This document shows positions 14,046 to 21,943 of a stretch of DNA of 49,994 bases, piece by piece. A program made the translations under genes and the position numbers. Source of the DNA: Candidatus Nanoarchaeia archaeon (GTDB taxonomy: Archaea > Nanoarchaeota > Nanoarchaeia > SCGC-AAA011-G17 > JAFCDX01); NCBI GenBank assembly GCA_028717785.1, contig JAQUND010000010.1, positions 1 through 49,994 of the forward strand. The letters run 5' to 3'. The notes under the pieces were generated by a model, which saw only the letters and a list, made by a program, of their open reading frames with translations, did not search any database and had not been told where the DNA came from. Each line of letters opens with the position of its first letter. Position 1 is the stretch's first letter.

Positions 14046-14331
14046 TTTCAAAAATTTTACCACGGCTGAAGAAGCTGTGAAGTTTTTTTCTGATAAGCCG
14101 CAAGACGATCTGTTTGGGACACGGTATTTTCCTGTTGTTGTTTTCCCTGAAAATACAAAAGCTGATGTTCGTGGAATTGTCGATTATGCAAAAGGTTGCT
14201 CAAAACCAATTGTCACGGGTGGAAATATAATTTTTGGGACACGTTGCAAGCCGAGCGAATTTGTTGAAGTAATTAATATGACATATCAAGCTGGTGGAAA
14301 AGTTGCACGTGCTTTAGAATTTGATTGGTAG
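14032..14331 (+). CDS. hypothetical protein
   Basis: Ninety-nine residues from ATG 14032. It has an alpha/beta pattern with FPVVVFPENT, a Gly-rich VTGGNIIFGTRC and an N-terminal helix. No family recognised. It sits in a run of short unknown genes. Confidence 0.55.
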   Translation: MFASNFKNFTTAEEAVKFFSDKPQDDLFGTRYFPVVVFPENTKADVRGIVDYAKGCSKPIVTGGNIIFGTRCKPSEFVEVINMTYQAGGKVARALEFDW

Positions 14332-14360
14332 TTTTACTTTTTGCCTTCGATATTTTGTTT

Positions 14361-14561
14361 ATGATAAGAATCACTTATAAAGATGAAACGCAGAAATCTT
14401 TTTGTCTGAAAAACAAAGACAGAGAGACGACGTTTCTTGTCATGTGGCAATGGTGTAGCAAACATGTACCGGAAAAAAAGTTGAAAGTAACAACTTCAAG
14501 TTCTGAGATTTTTATCGTGACTTTGGGAGACTTAAAAGAAGTGGAGTTTTCTGAGACATGA
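14361..14561 (+). CDS. hypothetical protein
   Basis: ATG 14361 is preferred to an upstream TTG because it removes an unlikely hydrophobic start. The 66-residue product is a small mixed-fold protein (MIRITYKDETQKSF). No good binding site is seen; the stop overlaps the next ATG. Confidence 0.5.
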   Translation: MIRITYKDETQKSFCLKNKDRETTFLVMWQWCSKHVPEKKLKVTTSSSEIFIVTLGDLKEVEFSET

Positions 14562-14812
14562 TTATAAGTACTGTTCTTTGTGAAGTTGAAAATTCTTTGG
14601 GCTTAAGAATTTCTGGGGAATTAGGCTCAGGAGATTCTATTCGACATGTTGTAAATCATTATTGCGATTTTTTCAAGGTTTCAGTTTTTCTCTTCGGGGT
14701 AGGTCCTTCTTACATGTTGTTTAAATTTTCAAAACCCTACGTTGAAGGATATGTGCTTGAAGCTTGCACTGGGATTGCGAAAAATCTTGGTGCAGAGTTA
14801 GAGATGTCGTAA
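14558..14812 (+). CDS. hypothetical protein
   Basis: Eighty-four residues starting in an ATGA overlap. Contains ELGSGDSIRHVVNHYCDFF and a C-terminal helix. No known family. It is the last gene of this rightward run; the next gene points the other way. Confidence 0.55.
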   Translation: MIISTVLCEVENSLGLRISGELGSGDSIRHVVNHYCDFFKVSVFLFGVGPSYMLFKFSKPYVEGYVLEACTGIAKNLGAELEMS

Positions 14813-14817
14813 GAAGA

Positions 14818-15018
14818 TTATTTCATTGGTCTGTAATTGATTTCATAAACAACACCGCTATCATGACAAATCACTCTACATTCTTGATTTTTCTTTTCTA
14901 ATTCTTTCAAAAGCAAGTTACATTCTTTTTCTGAGCCTACATATCTGACGCTATATGACAACCATGGTGCTGAACTTGAACACGTAATGCACAAAATAAA
15001 CAAATATAAAAACTTCAT
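14818..15018 (-). CDS. small secreted or lipoprotein-like protein
   Basis: Read leftward from 15018, with AAAGGAAT upstream. The N-terminus MKFLYLFILCITCSSSAPW is a signal peptide, and LCITC could be a lipobox. The mature part has a Cys pair (CNLL...CRVIC). Secretion suggests a role at the host envelope, such as exclusion or lysis; this is inference. Confidence 0.65.
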   Translation of the reverse strand: MKFLYLFILCITCSSSAPWLSYSVRYVGSEKECNLLLKELEKKNQECRVICHDSGVVYEINYRPMK

Positions 15019-15136
15019 AATATTCCTTTATTGTATAAAATAACTAGAAATAACTACGAGTCCAACTAGCACATTCAAAAGTGAGTATCATAGGAAACTA
15101 TATAATAGTTTTTGTGTTTGTTAGATAGGCTTAGTA

Positions 15137-15142
15137 TATAAT
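15137..15142 (+). promoter_or_regulatory. -10 element before the methylase island
   Basis: TATAAT lies seven bases before the ATG at 15149; a TTTGTG-like -35 is about 20 bases upstream. The close spacing would give a nearly leaderless message. The 130-base interval 15019-15148 otherwise holds only AT-rich sequence. Confidence 0.5.
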
Positions 15143-15148
15143 ATTCCA

Positions 15149-15877
15149 ATGAACAGCGTAAAAACAAAACTTGAACAAATTGAGCAACGGTTTTTAGAAG
15201 TTTCTGGTCTTAAACTTGATTTATCTCAGTATCCATTGTCTAAAAGCAATGAGCAGCAAGTTATTACTAATAAAGAAAAATCTGATAAACATGGAGAAGT
15301 TTTTACGCCATTGTGGCTTGTTGACGAGATGCTCGAGCGATATGATGAATGGGAGAATCAAGATAAGACAACCGAAGATTTGTGTGCTGGGTATGGGCAG
15401 TTTAGTGTGCGTATGTTGAGGAAGAAGTATAGTGTTTTGGGAGAGAGATTTGAGATTGACAGGTTCTTGAGTGAGACGCATTTGTTTAGTGAAATACAGC
15501 CGGGGAGTTGTTTTCGGTTGCTTTATATTTTTGGGACTGGTATAAGACTTTTGATGGGCGATGTAATGCAGCGAGGGTGTTTGCCAGATGAGGCTGAGAT
15601 TGGGATATGGGTGTTTGTTGAAGACGATTGGAAAGAGAAAGATAAGATACTTGTACCTGGTGCCTGGCAAGATAAGACGAATAAAATAAAGCAACTTTTC
15701 AAGCAAAATAATAAAAATAAAAACATTAGTGAAAATGCTGACAATTTTGAGAGATATACAAGTAGATTTTATTATGGATTTATGAGAAAAGAAGATAAAG
15801 AAAAGAAAGCAAAAGAAGCACATGCAAATGCTGAATATATACTTGATCTTTTTCGTAAACAAGGACTCAAACAATGA
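15149..15877 (+). CDS. N6-adenine DNA methylase-like protein (motif I half)
   Basis: 242 residues. DKHGEVFTPLWLVDEML (about residues 46-62) is the N6-adenine methylase motif X region, and TTEDLCAGYGQFSV is a motif I-like SAM loop. LLMGDVM may be motif III. The catalytic NPPY motif is absent; it appears in the gene at 16159. The C-terminus is a long charged helix. The two proteins may work as a split methyltransferase. First gene of the island, with its own promoter-like sequence. Confidence 0.65.
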   Translation: MNSVKTKLEQIEQRFLEVSGLKLDLSQYPLSKSNEQQVITNKEKSDKHGEVFTPLWLVDEMLERYDEWENQDKTTEDLCAGYGQFSVRMLRKKYSVLGERFEIDRFLSETHLFSEIQPGSCFRLLYIFGTGIRLLMGDVMQRGCLPDEAEIGIWVFVEDDWKEKDKILVPGAWQDKTNKIKQLFKQNNKNKNISENADNFERYTSRFYYGFMRKEDKEKKAKEAHANAEYILDLFRKQGLKQ

Positions 15878-16095
15878 AAAAAGATTATAGAATAGTAAAA
15901 AAACTTACTGAAGGCAATAAATCTTCTAATCATGTTTTTTGTGGAGCTGGTAATGATTACAAAAACTGTTCTTATTTTATAGAGAAAACAGAAATTTGTC
16001 GAAATCTAGACGCTCTAGATTTCGACAAATATTGTAAAGAAAATAAGAATATTAATTTGAATAAATCTGAAAGTGTCTATATAAAACAAATTTAG
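15874..16095 (+). CDS. small Cys-containing protein with a huge internal hairpin
   Basis: Seventy-three residues starting in an ATGA overlap. Cys residues occur in VFCGAG, NCSYF, ICRN and YCKE, which could bind metal. Codons 41-53 lie in a perfect 17-bp inverted repeat (15994-16030). The gene links the two methylase-like genes. Function unknown. Confidence 0.55.
   Translation: MKKDYRIVKKLTEGNKSSNHVFCGAGNDYKNCSYFIEKTEICRNLDALDFDKYCKENKNINLNKSESVYIKQI
15994..16030 (+). repeat. perfect 17-bp inverted repeat with 3-base loop inside a gene
   Basis: ATTTGTCGAAATCTAGA (15994-16010), loop CGC, then the exact reverse complement 16014-16030. No T-run follows, so it is not a standard terminator. Such a long perfect palindrome in coding sequence is improbable by chance; an RNA structure, a protein-binding site or a replication/recombination site is possible. 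Confidence 0.9.
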
Positions 16096-16135
16096 TTATT
16101 TAGTTGTTTGGCAGATAGGAAAAAGCACTCGACAT

Positions 16136-16154
16136 AGCCTTTAAACGAAAGGCT
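16136..16154 (+). promoter_or_regulatory. hairpin covering the binding site of the second methylase-like gene
   Basis: AGCCTTT pairs with AAAGGCT around AAACG, placing the AAAGG binding site in the stem five bases before ATG 16159. Translation probably depends on opening this hairpin. Confidence 0.6.
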
Positions 16155-16158
16155 CTTT

Positions 16159-17463
16159 ATGTCTAAGAAAAACAAAGTTGCAGTCGAGAATTATCAAATT
16201 TCAAATAACTTTCTGGCAACTACAATTGGTCGTCGGAAAGCAATTGAAAAGTTGTCAGCTCATGAAGGTCTTCAGACTTTTTATACTCCTTTTGGTCTAG
16301 CTGATTCAATGATCAATGGTAATACTGAAGGAACAATTCGTGTTTTCTTTAATCTTGAGTTTCTTGAAGTTCTTTTGAACAGAAAAAAAGACATGTCAAA
16401 AGTTCAATATGTTGGCGATACTGAGCGTAAGTGTCGTTTTGCAAAACTTTTATATAAAGTAGAAACGGTATTGATTGACAAAGAAAATTGGGAAAGAATA
16501 CTTAAGAAAGAAAAGCAAATAGGAGAGTTTTTTGTGAGTTGTAAAATGAATCAAGCTGCTGACGTGACTTTTTCGAACCCGCCGTATACAAGAAATATGG
16601 ATTTAAAAATTATTATGAGTTTGCAAGAATCGGGTTTACTGAAAAATCTTATTTGTGTCCATCCATCATCATGGTTACTTGACGTTAAAACTCAAATATA
16701 TCAAGATTCAGGTAATGCTTGTTTTCGAAATTTCAGAAAATTAGCTGAAGAATATCTCATAAATGTAAGGTTTTTTAATGGAAACCCTGTATTTAATATT
16801 ACATTATTTGTTCCGTGTGCTATAATCGAATTTTCTTTTTTGAAAAAAAGAAATTCAATGATTCTTGTAAAAGAAATAGACGAGTCTCAAAGAAAAGTCT
16901 CTTCTATAAATGAAATCACCTTGCATGGTAAGAATTGGTATTTGTTAAAAAATTTAATGGACAAAATAAAACTTTATACCGAAAGGAAAGAAACTCTACT
17001 TTTTAAATGGATTTTACCTTCAAAAGCAATTAACATTCAAAGCAAATATTTTGTCCAACTTCCTTGTATACGTGGTAATGTAAACATATCGACAATGACT
17101 GAAGACGATTTTTACACTTTATTACAACAAGATTCTGATAAAAACAAAGGTATAAGAAGTAATTCGCCCGTGACTATGGTTTTTTCATTTAATTCTGAGA
17201 AAGAACAAAACAATTTTATTTCTTATTTAAAGACAGATTTTGCAAGATTATGCGTTTCAATTCTTAAAGCAAGTGCTTTATTAAATGGAGGCACTAAAGT
17301 AGGCGAGTTATTATTTGTTCCCTGGCTTGATTTTATGCAATCTTGGAACGATGATAAACTGTTTTCTTTTTTTGGGTATGAAAAAGGGCACCCAATAAGA
17401 GAATATTCGAAAAAATTTTTACCTGATTATTATAAACTTTACGGGAATGGGAAGAAATATTAA
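16159..17463 (+). CDS. N6-adenine DNA methylase-like protein (NPPY half)
   Basis: 434 residues. TFYTP near residue 40 is the motif X-like N-terminus and FSNPPYT near residue 137 is catalytic motif IV of N6-adenine methylases (Eco57I/type I-like). A clear glycine-rich motif I is not visible; the gene at 15149 has one. The C-terminal 200 residues may be a target-recognition or Eco57I-type region. It would modify adenine in phage or competitor DNA. Its start lies behind a hairpin, and the stop overlaps the membrane protein gene. Confidence 0.72.
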   Translation: MSKKNKVAVENYQISNNFLATTIGRRKAIEKLSAHEGLQTFYTPFGLADSMINGNTEGTIRVFFNLEFLEVLLNRKKDMSKVQYVGDTERKCRFAKLLYKVETVLIDKENWERILKKEKQIGEFFVSCKMNQAADVTFSNPPYTRNMDLKIIMSLQESGLLKNLICVHPSSWLLDVKTQIYQDSGNACFRNFRKLAEEYLINVRFFNGNPVFNITLFVPCAIIEFSFLKKRNSMILVKEIDESQRKVSSINEITLHGKNWYLLKNLMDKIKLYTERKETLLFKWILPSKAINIQSKYFVQLPCIRGNVNISTMTEDDFYTLLQQDSDKNKGIRSNSPVTMVFSFNSEKEQNNFISYLKTDFARLCVSILKASALLNGGTKVGELLFVPWLDFMQSWNDDKLFSFFGYEKGHPIREYSKKFLPDYYKLYGNGKKY

Positions 17464-17810
17464 TGCGATTTGAATCTATAAAATTGTTTTCTTCTTTAAT
17501 TGTGAATCTTTCTATCTGTGTTTTATTAATGTCAATATTTGATTGCAATAAAACTTTCATATTTTTGTCAATTGGTCTTGTTTTGGGTGAGACTTTGTTT
17601 TTTGCACATTGCTGGAAGCCTATTGAATCAAATATTTGCATAAATAGAAGAGATTGGAAAAATTGGTTGATTTGTGTTACAGCTCATATTTCTTACGCTA
17701 TTCTAGCTTTTATAACTTTTTCTCTTGTTTCTGATATATTGTCTTTTAATGACTGGTTATTGGCTTTCAGCATTGGTTGTATAATACCTACTTTCCAATT
17801 TTTAAATTAA
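17463..17810 (+). CDS. membrane protein of the island
   Basis: 115 residues with about four hydrophobic helices (residues 6-25, 29-45, 67-90, 95-112) and the basic loop NRRDWKNW. The start overlaps the methylase stop. A membrane partner in a restriction-like cluster is reminiscent of defence systems with membrane effectors, but this link is inferred. Confidence 0.7.
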   Translation: MRFESIKLFSSLIVNLSICVLLMSIFDCNKTFIFLSIGLVLGETLFFAHCWKPIESNICINRRDWKNWLICVTAHISYAILAFITFSLVSDILSFNDWLLAFSIGCIIPTFQFLN

Positions 17811-17825
17811 AATAGTTGAGTGAAT

Positions 17826-18572
17826 ATGGAAGGATATTTTTTTGTCTTTCAATTAATAAGCAAAATTATTCTTGCAATTAGAAATAATAATAAATTCAAA
17901 CAATTACAAGAAGAATTTAAGCTTTCTAAAATAGACATTGAAAGTTTAGAAGATAAAATGAAAAAATTAGAACCTTTAGATGGTTTATTGTCTTATTTTC
18001 ACAAAAATAAAGATATAATTCCAAAAAATGATTTATTAACTATTGAAATTCTTGAAAGATTATCGTTTGGCTCTAAAAACGCAATAAATTGGGATTATTC
18101 TTTAAATTTATCTGAGATTCAAGAGATATGTAAAAACTTAAAAATTGCCGATGAGTTTATAGAAATAAAATCTTCAATTTTTTCTCTTGAAGATAATGGG
18201 TTAATAACACTTTTGTCAGATCAAAGTAATGAATATGGTTTTATTGAAGTTAGTCCTTCTGATATTTTCTTTGTCTTAACAGATGGTTTATTTCAACAAA
18301 CTTCACCAAGCCAAGATGGTTTATTCATAATTAATCATATTATCGAAAAAGATAAAGTTTCTAATGATGTTAGTGAAAAATCTTGTGAAATTATTCAGAG
18401 ATTTAAAGAAAAAACAAATTGGTCGACAAGACGTATTAATTCTGCATTAAAATATCTTGAGATAAATGAACTTGTTGAAGAATTAGAACGTTATTGTGGA
18501 TGTGTTTTTTTTGCTGATCAAATCTCTTTAACTAATAAAGCTTATTATGTCAAGAAACATAATATGATTTAA
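17826..18572 (+). CDS. coiled-coil/winged-helix-like protein
   Basis: ATG 17826 is favoured over the GTG at 17820. The N-terminus (2-20) is hydrophobic and could anchor the protein, followed by a coiled coil (FKLSKIDIESLEDKMKKLE). The C-terminal 60 residues (STRRINSALKYLEINELVEE) look like a winged helix. It may sense a signal for the island. No family assigned. Confidence 0.6.
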   Translation: MEGYFFVFQLISKIILAIRNNNKFKQLQEEFKLSKIDIESLEDKMKKLEPLDGLLSYFHKNKDIIPKNDLLTIEILERLSFGSKNAINWDYSLNLSEIQEICKNLKIADEFIEIKSSIFSLEDNGLITLLSDQSNEYGFIEVSPSDIFFVLTDGLFQQTSPSQDGLFIINHIIEKDKVSNDVSEKSCEIIQRFKEKTNWSTRRINSALKYLEINELVEELERYCGCVFFADQISLTNKAYYVKKHNMI

Positions 18573-18630
18573 TTTGGCATATTTCTATTTATCTTACGAC
18601 ATCTCTACTACTTCACAACAAGGTAGAGAA

Positions 18631-20265
18631 ATGAACCTCAAAAATTACTTCGACATAATGAATGTCCATCAACAAAATGCTGTCAAAGCTATGGCAGCAC
18701 AAACTCGTGGACAAATAATAATGCCCACTGGAGTCGGCAAAACTTGGGTTCAAATCTACTCAATCCTTGAAACTCTACTAAACACAGAATCTGGTCTAGC
18801 AGTCATGGCTGCTCACCGCATCTTGCTTTGTGAACAACTCATAAAACAACTCTTACAAAGAACTTTTGAATTTGGACTCGAAGGGAAATTCGATGTACTC
18901 ACTATAGCATCTGACGGAATTGAAAGAGATGACGTCTCTGAACTCAATATAGATGCTTTTGATTTTGCAAAAAATTGTAATGTAACTCGTACTACTACAA
19001 CACAAGAAATACAAGACGCTGTCAAGAAATCTCGAAAACTCAAACGTCACTTGTTAGTTGTCAGCACTTATCAAAGTGTTGATCGGCTATTTTCGATACC
19101 AATTGACATTGCTTGCTTCGATGAAGCACATGAAGTAACAGAAAATGATAAACATGAAAATGTTGAAACTATCCTCAATCAATGTAAAAAAGTTTTTTTC
19201 TTTACAGCAACTCCAATACATGACTGCAATGGCAGAGGTATGGACGACACAAAGTTCTATGGAGAAAAATTAGTTCAAATATCTCCTAAAGCTGCTATTG
19301 ACACAGCAAACATCCTCCCTCCTATAATTCATACGATAAGGATAGAAGACGGCAAACCAACTGACCATAATGTTATACAGGCTGCATTTAAAGCACACAG
19401 AGAGAAGGTTCTAGAACATTCTAACGGCAAAATAGGGCCCAAACTCCTTGTGTCATCTGCAGGCTGCGAAGACATGGTCAACTTAGTCAAAAATCATTAT
19501 TTTCATAAATGGGCTTTAAAAAATGGTTTTCAAGTAATTGCTTTTTCAAGCGGGTTGGGTTATTATGTTAATGGAGTCGATTCTGATCGACAAGAAGCTT
19601 TCAAAGTTCTTCAGTCTCTTAAAGACGAAGATAGCGCAATTATTATGCACTATGATATTCTGACAGAGGGTATTGATTTGCCCAATATTACTGGGATACT
19701 ACCATTACGTGAGCTTAATAAAGTAAAATTCTTGCAAACTGCAGGTAGAGCTGCTCGTATTTTTCGAGGCGATAGAGAAACTCTCTTGAAAGATATTAAA
19801 AAGAGAACTTTTATTGATAAAGATGGCAAAGTTTGTGCTTCAAAAGCTCTTGCAAAACCTGTATTCTGGATAATACAATCGCCATTACTTAATGACAAAG
19901 CTCTTGAAACAAACCAGAATTTAGTCGATATTGTACGTGAGTCTTATGAAGTAGAACCAATGTTTAGAGACATACCGCCAACAAGTACGACTTCAACTCC
20001 CGAAGAAGCTGACGATGTACTTGAACCAATTTATAGAACAGAGAGAGAAGCGAAGCATGCTGAATTTATACATGAGTTTGAATCTATGGTTTTTGCCGAA
20101 ATGGCACCAGACATACAAATGGATTGTATAGATGTTCAATTGGATCTAGTTGAAAGTGGTTCTATAGAGCTTGAAATTCAAGAAGTAAATGAAGAACCAA
20201 AAACTGATGAAGAAATAATTGAAGATATAGATAAAATGCTCGATATGATTGAAGGTGAAAAATGA
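18631..20265 (+). CDS. superfamily 2 DEAD/DEAH-type helicase
   Basis: ATG 18631 after GGTAGAGAA is preferred to an upstream TTG. Motif I is MPTGVGKT (residues 30-37), motif II DEAH (about 163), motif III FFTATP (about 190), and motif VI QTAGRAARI in the second RecA domain. This layout matches helicases of restriction and defence systems that pump or unwind DNA. The last 80 residues are a very acidic tail. It overlaps the downstream Mrr-like nuclease gene by ATGA, so the two are probably made together. No nuclease domain is fused. Confidence 0.85.
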   Translation: MNLKNYFDIMNVHQQNAVKAMAAQTRGQIIMPTGVGKTWVQIYSILETLLNTESGLAVMAAHRILLCEQLIKQLLQRTFEFGLEGKFDVLTIASDGIERDDVSELNIDAFDFAKNCNVTRTTTTQEIQDAVKKSRKLKRHLLVVSTYQSVDRLFSIPIDIACFDEAHEVTENDKHENVETILNQCKKVFFFTATPIHDCNGRGMDDTKFYGEKLVQISPKAAIDTANILPPIIHTIRIEDGKPTDHNVIQAAFKAHREKVLEHSNGKIGPKLLVSSAGCEDMVNLVKNHYFHKWALKNGFQVIAFSSGLGYYVNGVDSDRQEAFKVLQSLKDEDSAIIMHYDILTEGIDLPNITGILPLRELNKVKFLQTAGRAARIFRGDRETLLKDIKKRTFIDKDGKVCASKALAKPVFWIIQSPLLNDKALETNQNLVDIVRESYEVEPMFRDIPPTSTTSTPEEADDVLEPIYRTEREAKHAEFIHEFESMVFAEMAPDIQMDCIDVQLDLVESGSIELEIQEVNEEPKTDEEIIEDIDKMLDMIEGEK

Positions 20266-20873
20266 AATTTAAGTATCCCAAAATTAAACTAGTTCATCCT
20301 TGTTTACAGCTCGTGACCACAGAGCATATTCAAGTCCTTGAGTATATAGTTACCTTAGGCCGAGCAGCAACAATTGATAAATGGGTCGAGAATGTGTTCA
20401 AAACAGCACACGAAATGTATTGGGAAGGCATGGAGCCTGAAGAACGAGCAAGGTTTCTTGGAGACTCATTAGAATTATTGACTGAATACTTAATGAAAGT
20501 CAATATCATGGGCAATAACCAAGGTCTATTGAATTATACTCCTGTTCCCTTACGAGATGACTATGGTGTTGATGCTACTGGTTTAAAAAATGGTGTACAA
20601 ATAGTTGTGCAATGCAAATATCGACATAATCCTCTTACTTATGTTACTTATTCAGATTTAGCTCGAACTTTTACGCACGGTGTATTAAAATTTGGGTTAG
20701 ATATAAATGCAAAAAAGAACTTATGGCTTGTAACAACAGGTGCAGGAGCAAACACTAATTGTCAAAAAATTTTAGGGCAAAGGCTCCACGTATTGAATCG
20801 AGATCACTTAAAAAGGCAAGTCGATGGAAATATTGATTTTTGGAATGGATTTTTGCTGAGCGCAAGGAAATGA
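20262..20873 (+). CDS. Mrr-like PD-(D/E)XK restriction endonuclease
   Basis: 203 residues. The nuclease core is LGDSLELLTEYLM (acidic helix), DYGVDATG and IVVQCKY, with D and QxK spacing as in Mrr/type I restriction nucleases. It lacks a fused helicase or methylase but follows a helicase by overlap. Likely the DNA-cutting part of the island. It could degrade host or competitor DNA; target unknown. Confidence 0.8.
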   Translation: MKFKYPKIKLVHPCLQLVTTEHIQVLEYIVTLGRAATIDKWVENVFKTAHEMYWEGMEPEERARFLGDSLELLTEYLMKVNIMGNNQGLLNYTPVPLRDDYGVDATGLKNGVQIVVQCKYRHNPLTYVTYSDLARTFTHGVLKFGLDINAKKNLWLVTTGAGANTNCQKILGQRLHVLNRDHLKRQVDGNIDFWNGFLLSARK

Positions 20874-20883
20874 ATTCAAGAAA

Positions 20884-21408
20884 ATGAGATTTGTACAACA
20901 AATGCCAAATTTATGTGCTTATGCGTGTCTAGAATCAATATTTCTCGATAGAAATATTAAATTCGGACAAATCCAACTTTTTAATAGCTCATGTGCAAGA
21001 ACTATAGTAGGTTCTTCGATGGATCAATATTATATTAATATTCAGTTTGCTGAACAAACTGGCACAACTAATCTCCTTAATACTTATGATTTTCTAAATA
21101 AAACATTTGATGGGTTCTATATTTACAAAGATTCAGGTATCAAAACTTTTGAAATATTCTCAAAGTATCCCAATCAAGACGTTATTGTCATCGTTTTTCA
21201 TAAAAGTAATGGAAGTCCTTTGCCTTGGTTTAATCATGCAGTACGAATAAAAAAGAACAACAACAAAATTCTCGTAATGGATCCGAGCCCAGAGGATAAT
21301 TGTTTTTTATATCCTCTTAGAAAAGACAATATGTTAGAAGTAGAGCCAAATATTCTAGACAATATGAGACTTTATGAAAACAATTATGCAGAATTTTTTG
21401 TATTATGA
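20884..21408 (+). CDS. papain-like cysteine peptidase (C39-like)
   Basis: 174 residues. QMPNLCAYACLES gives an oxyanion Gln and catalytic Cys (Cys11), WFNHAVRI the His, and VMDPS the Asp, the order of C39/bacteriocin-processing peptidases. No transporter or substrate with a double-Gly leader is seen. As the last gene of the island it could be a protease effector or process a small peptide. Confidence in the fold is moderate to good; the role is open. Confidence 0.7.
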   Translation: MRFVQQMPNLCAYACLESIFLDRNIKFGQIQLFNSSCARTIVGSSMDQYYINIQFAEQTGTTNLLNTYDFLNKTFDGFYIYKDSGIKTFEIFSKYPNQDVIVIVFHKSNGSPLPWFNHAVRIKKNNNKILVMDPSPEDNCFLYPLRKDNMLEVEPNILDNMRLYENNYAEFFVL

Positions 21409-21418
21409 CATAAAAATA

Positions 21419-21447
21419 TTTACACTTGCAATAATTTATGTTATATT
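21419..21447 (+). promoter_or_regulatory. sigma70-like promoter (TTTACA-N17-TATATT)
   Basis: A -35 TTTACA (21419-21424) and a -10 TATATT (21442-21447) with a 17-base spacer, the best promoter in the window. Transcription would begin near 21454 and meet the terminator at 21552. Confidence 0.7.
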
Positions 21448-21453
21448 TAAACT

Positions 21454-21528
21454 ATGAAAATATTTTTTCAACAGCCGCAACCACAACAACCCAGGAACAT
21501 AACCTGGAGAGGGCTGCTGTTGAAATAA
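21454..21528 (+). CDS. 24-residue peptide or structured leader RNA
   Basis: A short frame MKIFFQQPQPQQPRNITW... starts at the predicted transcription start. The RNA also folds: TTTCAACAGC pairs with GCTGTTGAAA (about 21466-21524) and CCAGG pairs with CCTGG inside. It could be a small RNA rather than a coding gene; no binding site precedes the ATG. Confidence 0.35.
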   Translation: MKIFFQQPQPQQPRNITWRGLLLK

Positions 21529-21551
21529 CTGAAAGACAAAAACGAAATTTC

Positions 21552-21590
21552 AAACGGCTCCTCTCCAAAAAAGAGGGGCCGTTTTGTTTA
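21552..21590 (+). terminator. strong rho-independent terminator
   Basis: AAACGGC-T-CCTCT pairs with AGAGG-G-GCCGTTT (13 pairs) around CCAAAAA, followed by a T-rich tail. It closes the short transcript starting near 21454. Confidence 0.88.
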
Positions 21591-21605
21591 GAGTTCTTTG
21601 AATTA

Positions 21606-21683
21606 CGGGATGTAGCTCAGTCTGGTTAGAGCACTGCGCCTGGGACGCAGGTGTCGGAGGTTCAAATCCTCTCATCCCGACCA
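21606..21683 (+). tRNA. tRNA-Pro(TGG), CCA encoded
   Basis: The acceptor CGGGATG pairs with CATCCCG and ACCA follows. Anticodon arm CTGCG-CCTGGGA-CGCAG gives TGG. D-arm and T-arm are canonical. Confidence 0.96.
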
Positions 21684-21689
21684 TTTTAT

Positions 21690-21764
21690 TGGGGTGTAGT
21701 TCAATTGGTTTAGAACGCTGGTCTCTGAAACCAGAAGTTAGAAGTTCAAGTCTTCTCACCCCAG
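21690..21764 (+). tRNA. tRNA-Gln(CTG)
   Basis: The acceptor TGGGGTG pairs with CACCCCA, with the U1-A72 pair typical of Gln. Anticodon arm CTGGT-CTCTGAA-ACCAG gives CTG. Discriminator G. Confidence 0.95.
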
Positions 21765-21768
21765 AATA

Positions 21769-21843
21769 CGGAGTGTAGTTCAGCCTGGTTAGAACGTGTG
21801 ATCCGGGATCACAAGGCCGGTGGTTCAAATCCACTCACTCCGA
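21769..21843 (+). tRNA. tRNA-Pro(CGG)
   Basis: The acceptor CGGAGTG pairs with CACTCCG. Anticodon arm TGTGA-TCCGGGA-TCACA gives CGG. T-arm GGTGG-TTCAAAT-CCACT. CCA not encoded. Confidence 0.95.
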
Positions 21844-21861
21844 TTTAAGTTCTTTGAACAA

Positions 21862-21938
21862 CGGAACGTGGCGCAGCCTGGTAGCGCACCTGCATGGGGT
21901 GCAGGGGGTCAGCAGTTCAACTCTGCTCGTTCCGACCA
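21862..21938 (+). tRNA. tRNA-Pro(GGG), CCA encoded
   Basis: The acceptor CGGAACG pairs with CGTTCCG and ACCA follows. Anticodon arm CCTGC-ATGGGGT-GCAGG gives GGG. T-loop TTCAACT. Confidence 0.94.
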
Positions 21939-21943
21939 TTTTT

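Noticed and set aside
15221..15874. Long minus-strand frame opposite the methylase-like gene
   Set aside because: It is a shadow of the plus-strand gene, extremely Phe/Ile/Ser-rich, with no start signals.
21438..21629. 63-residue frame covering promoter, terminator and tRNA-Pro
   Set aside because: It runs through a strong terminator and into a tRNA; not a credible gene.
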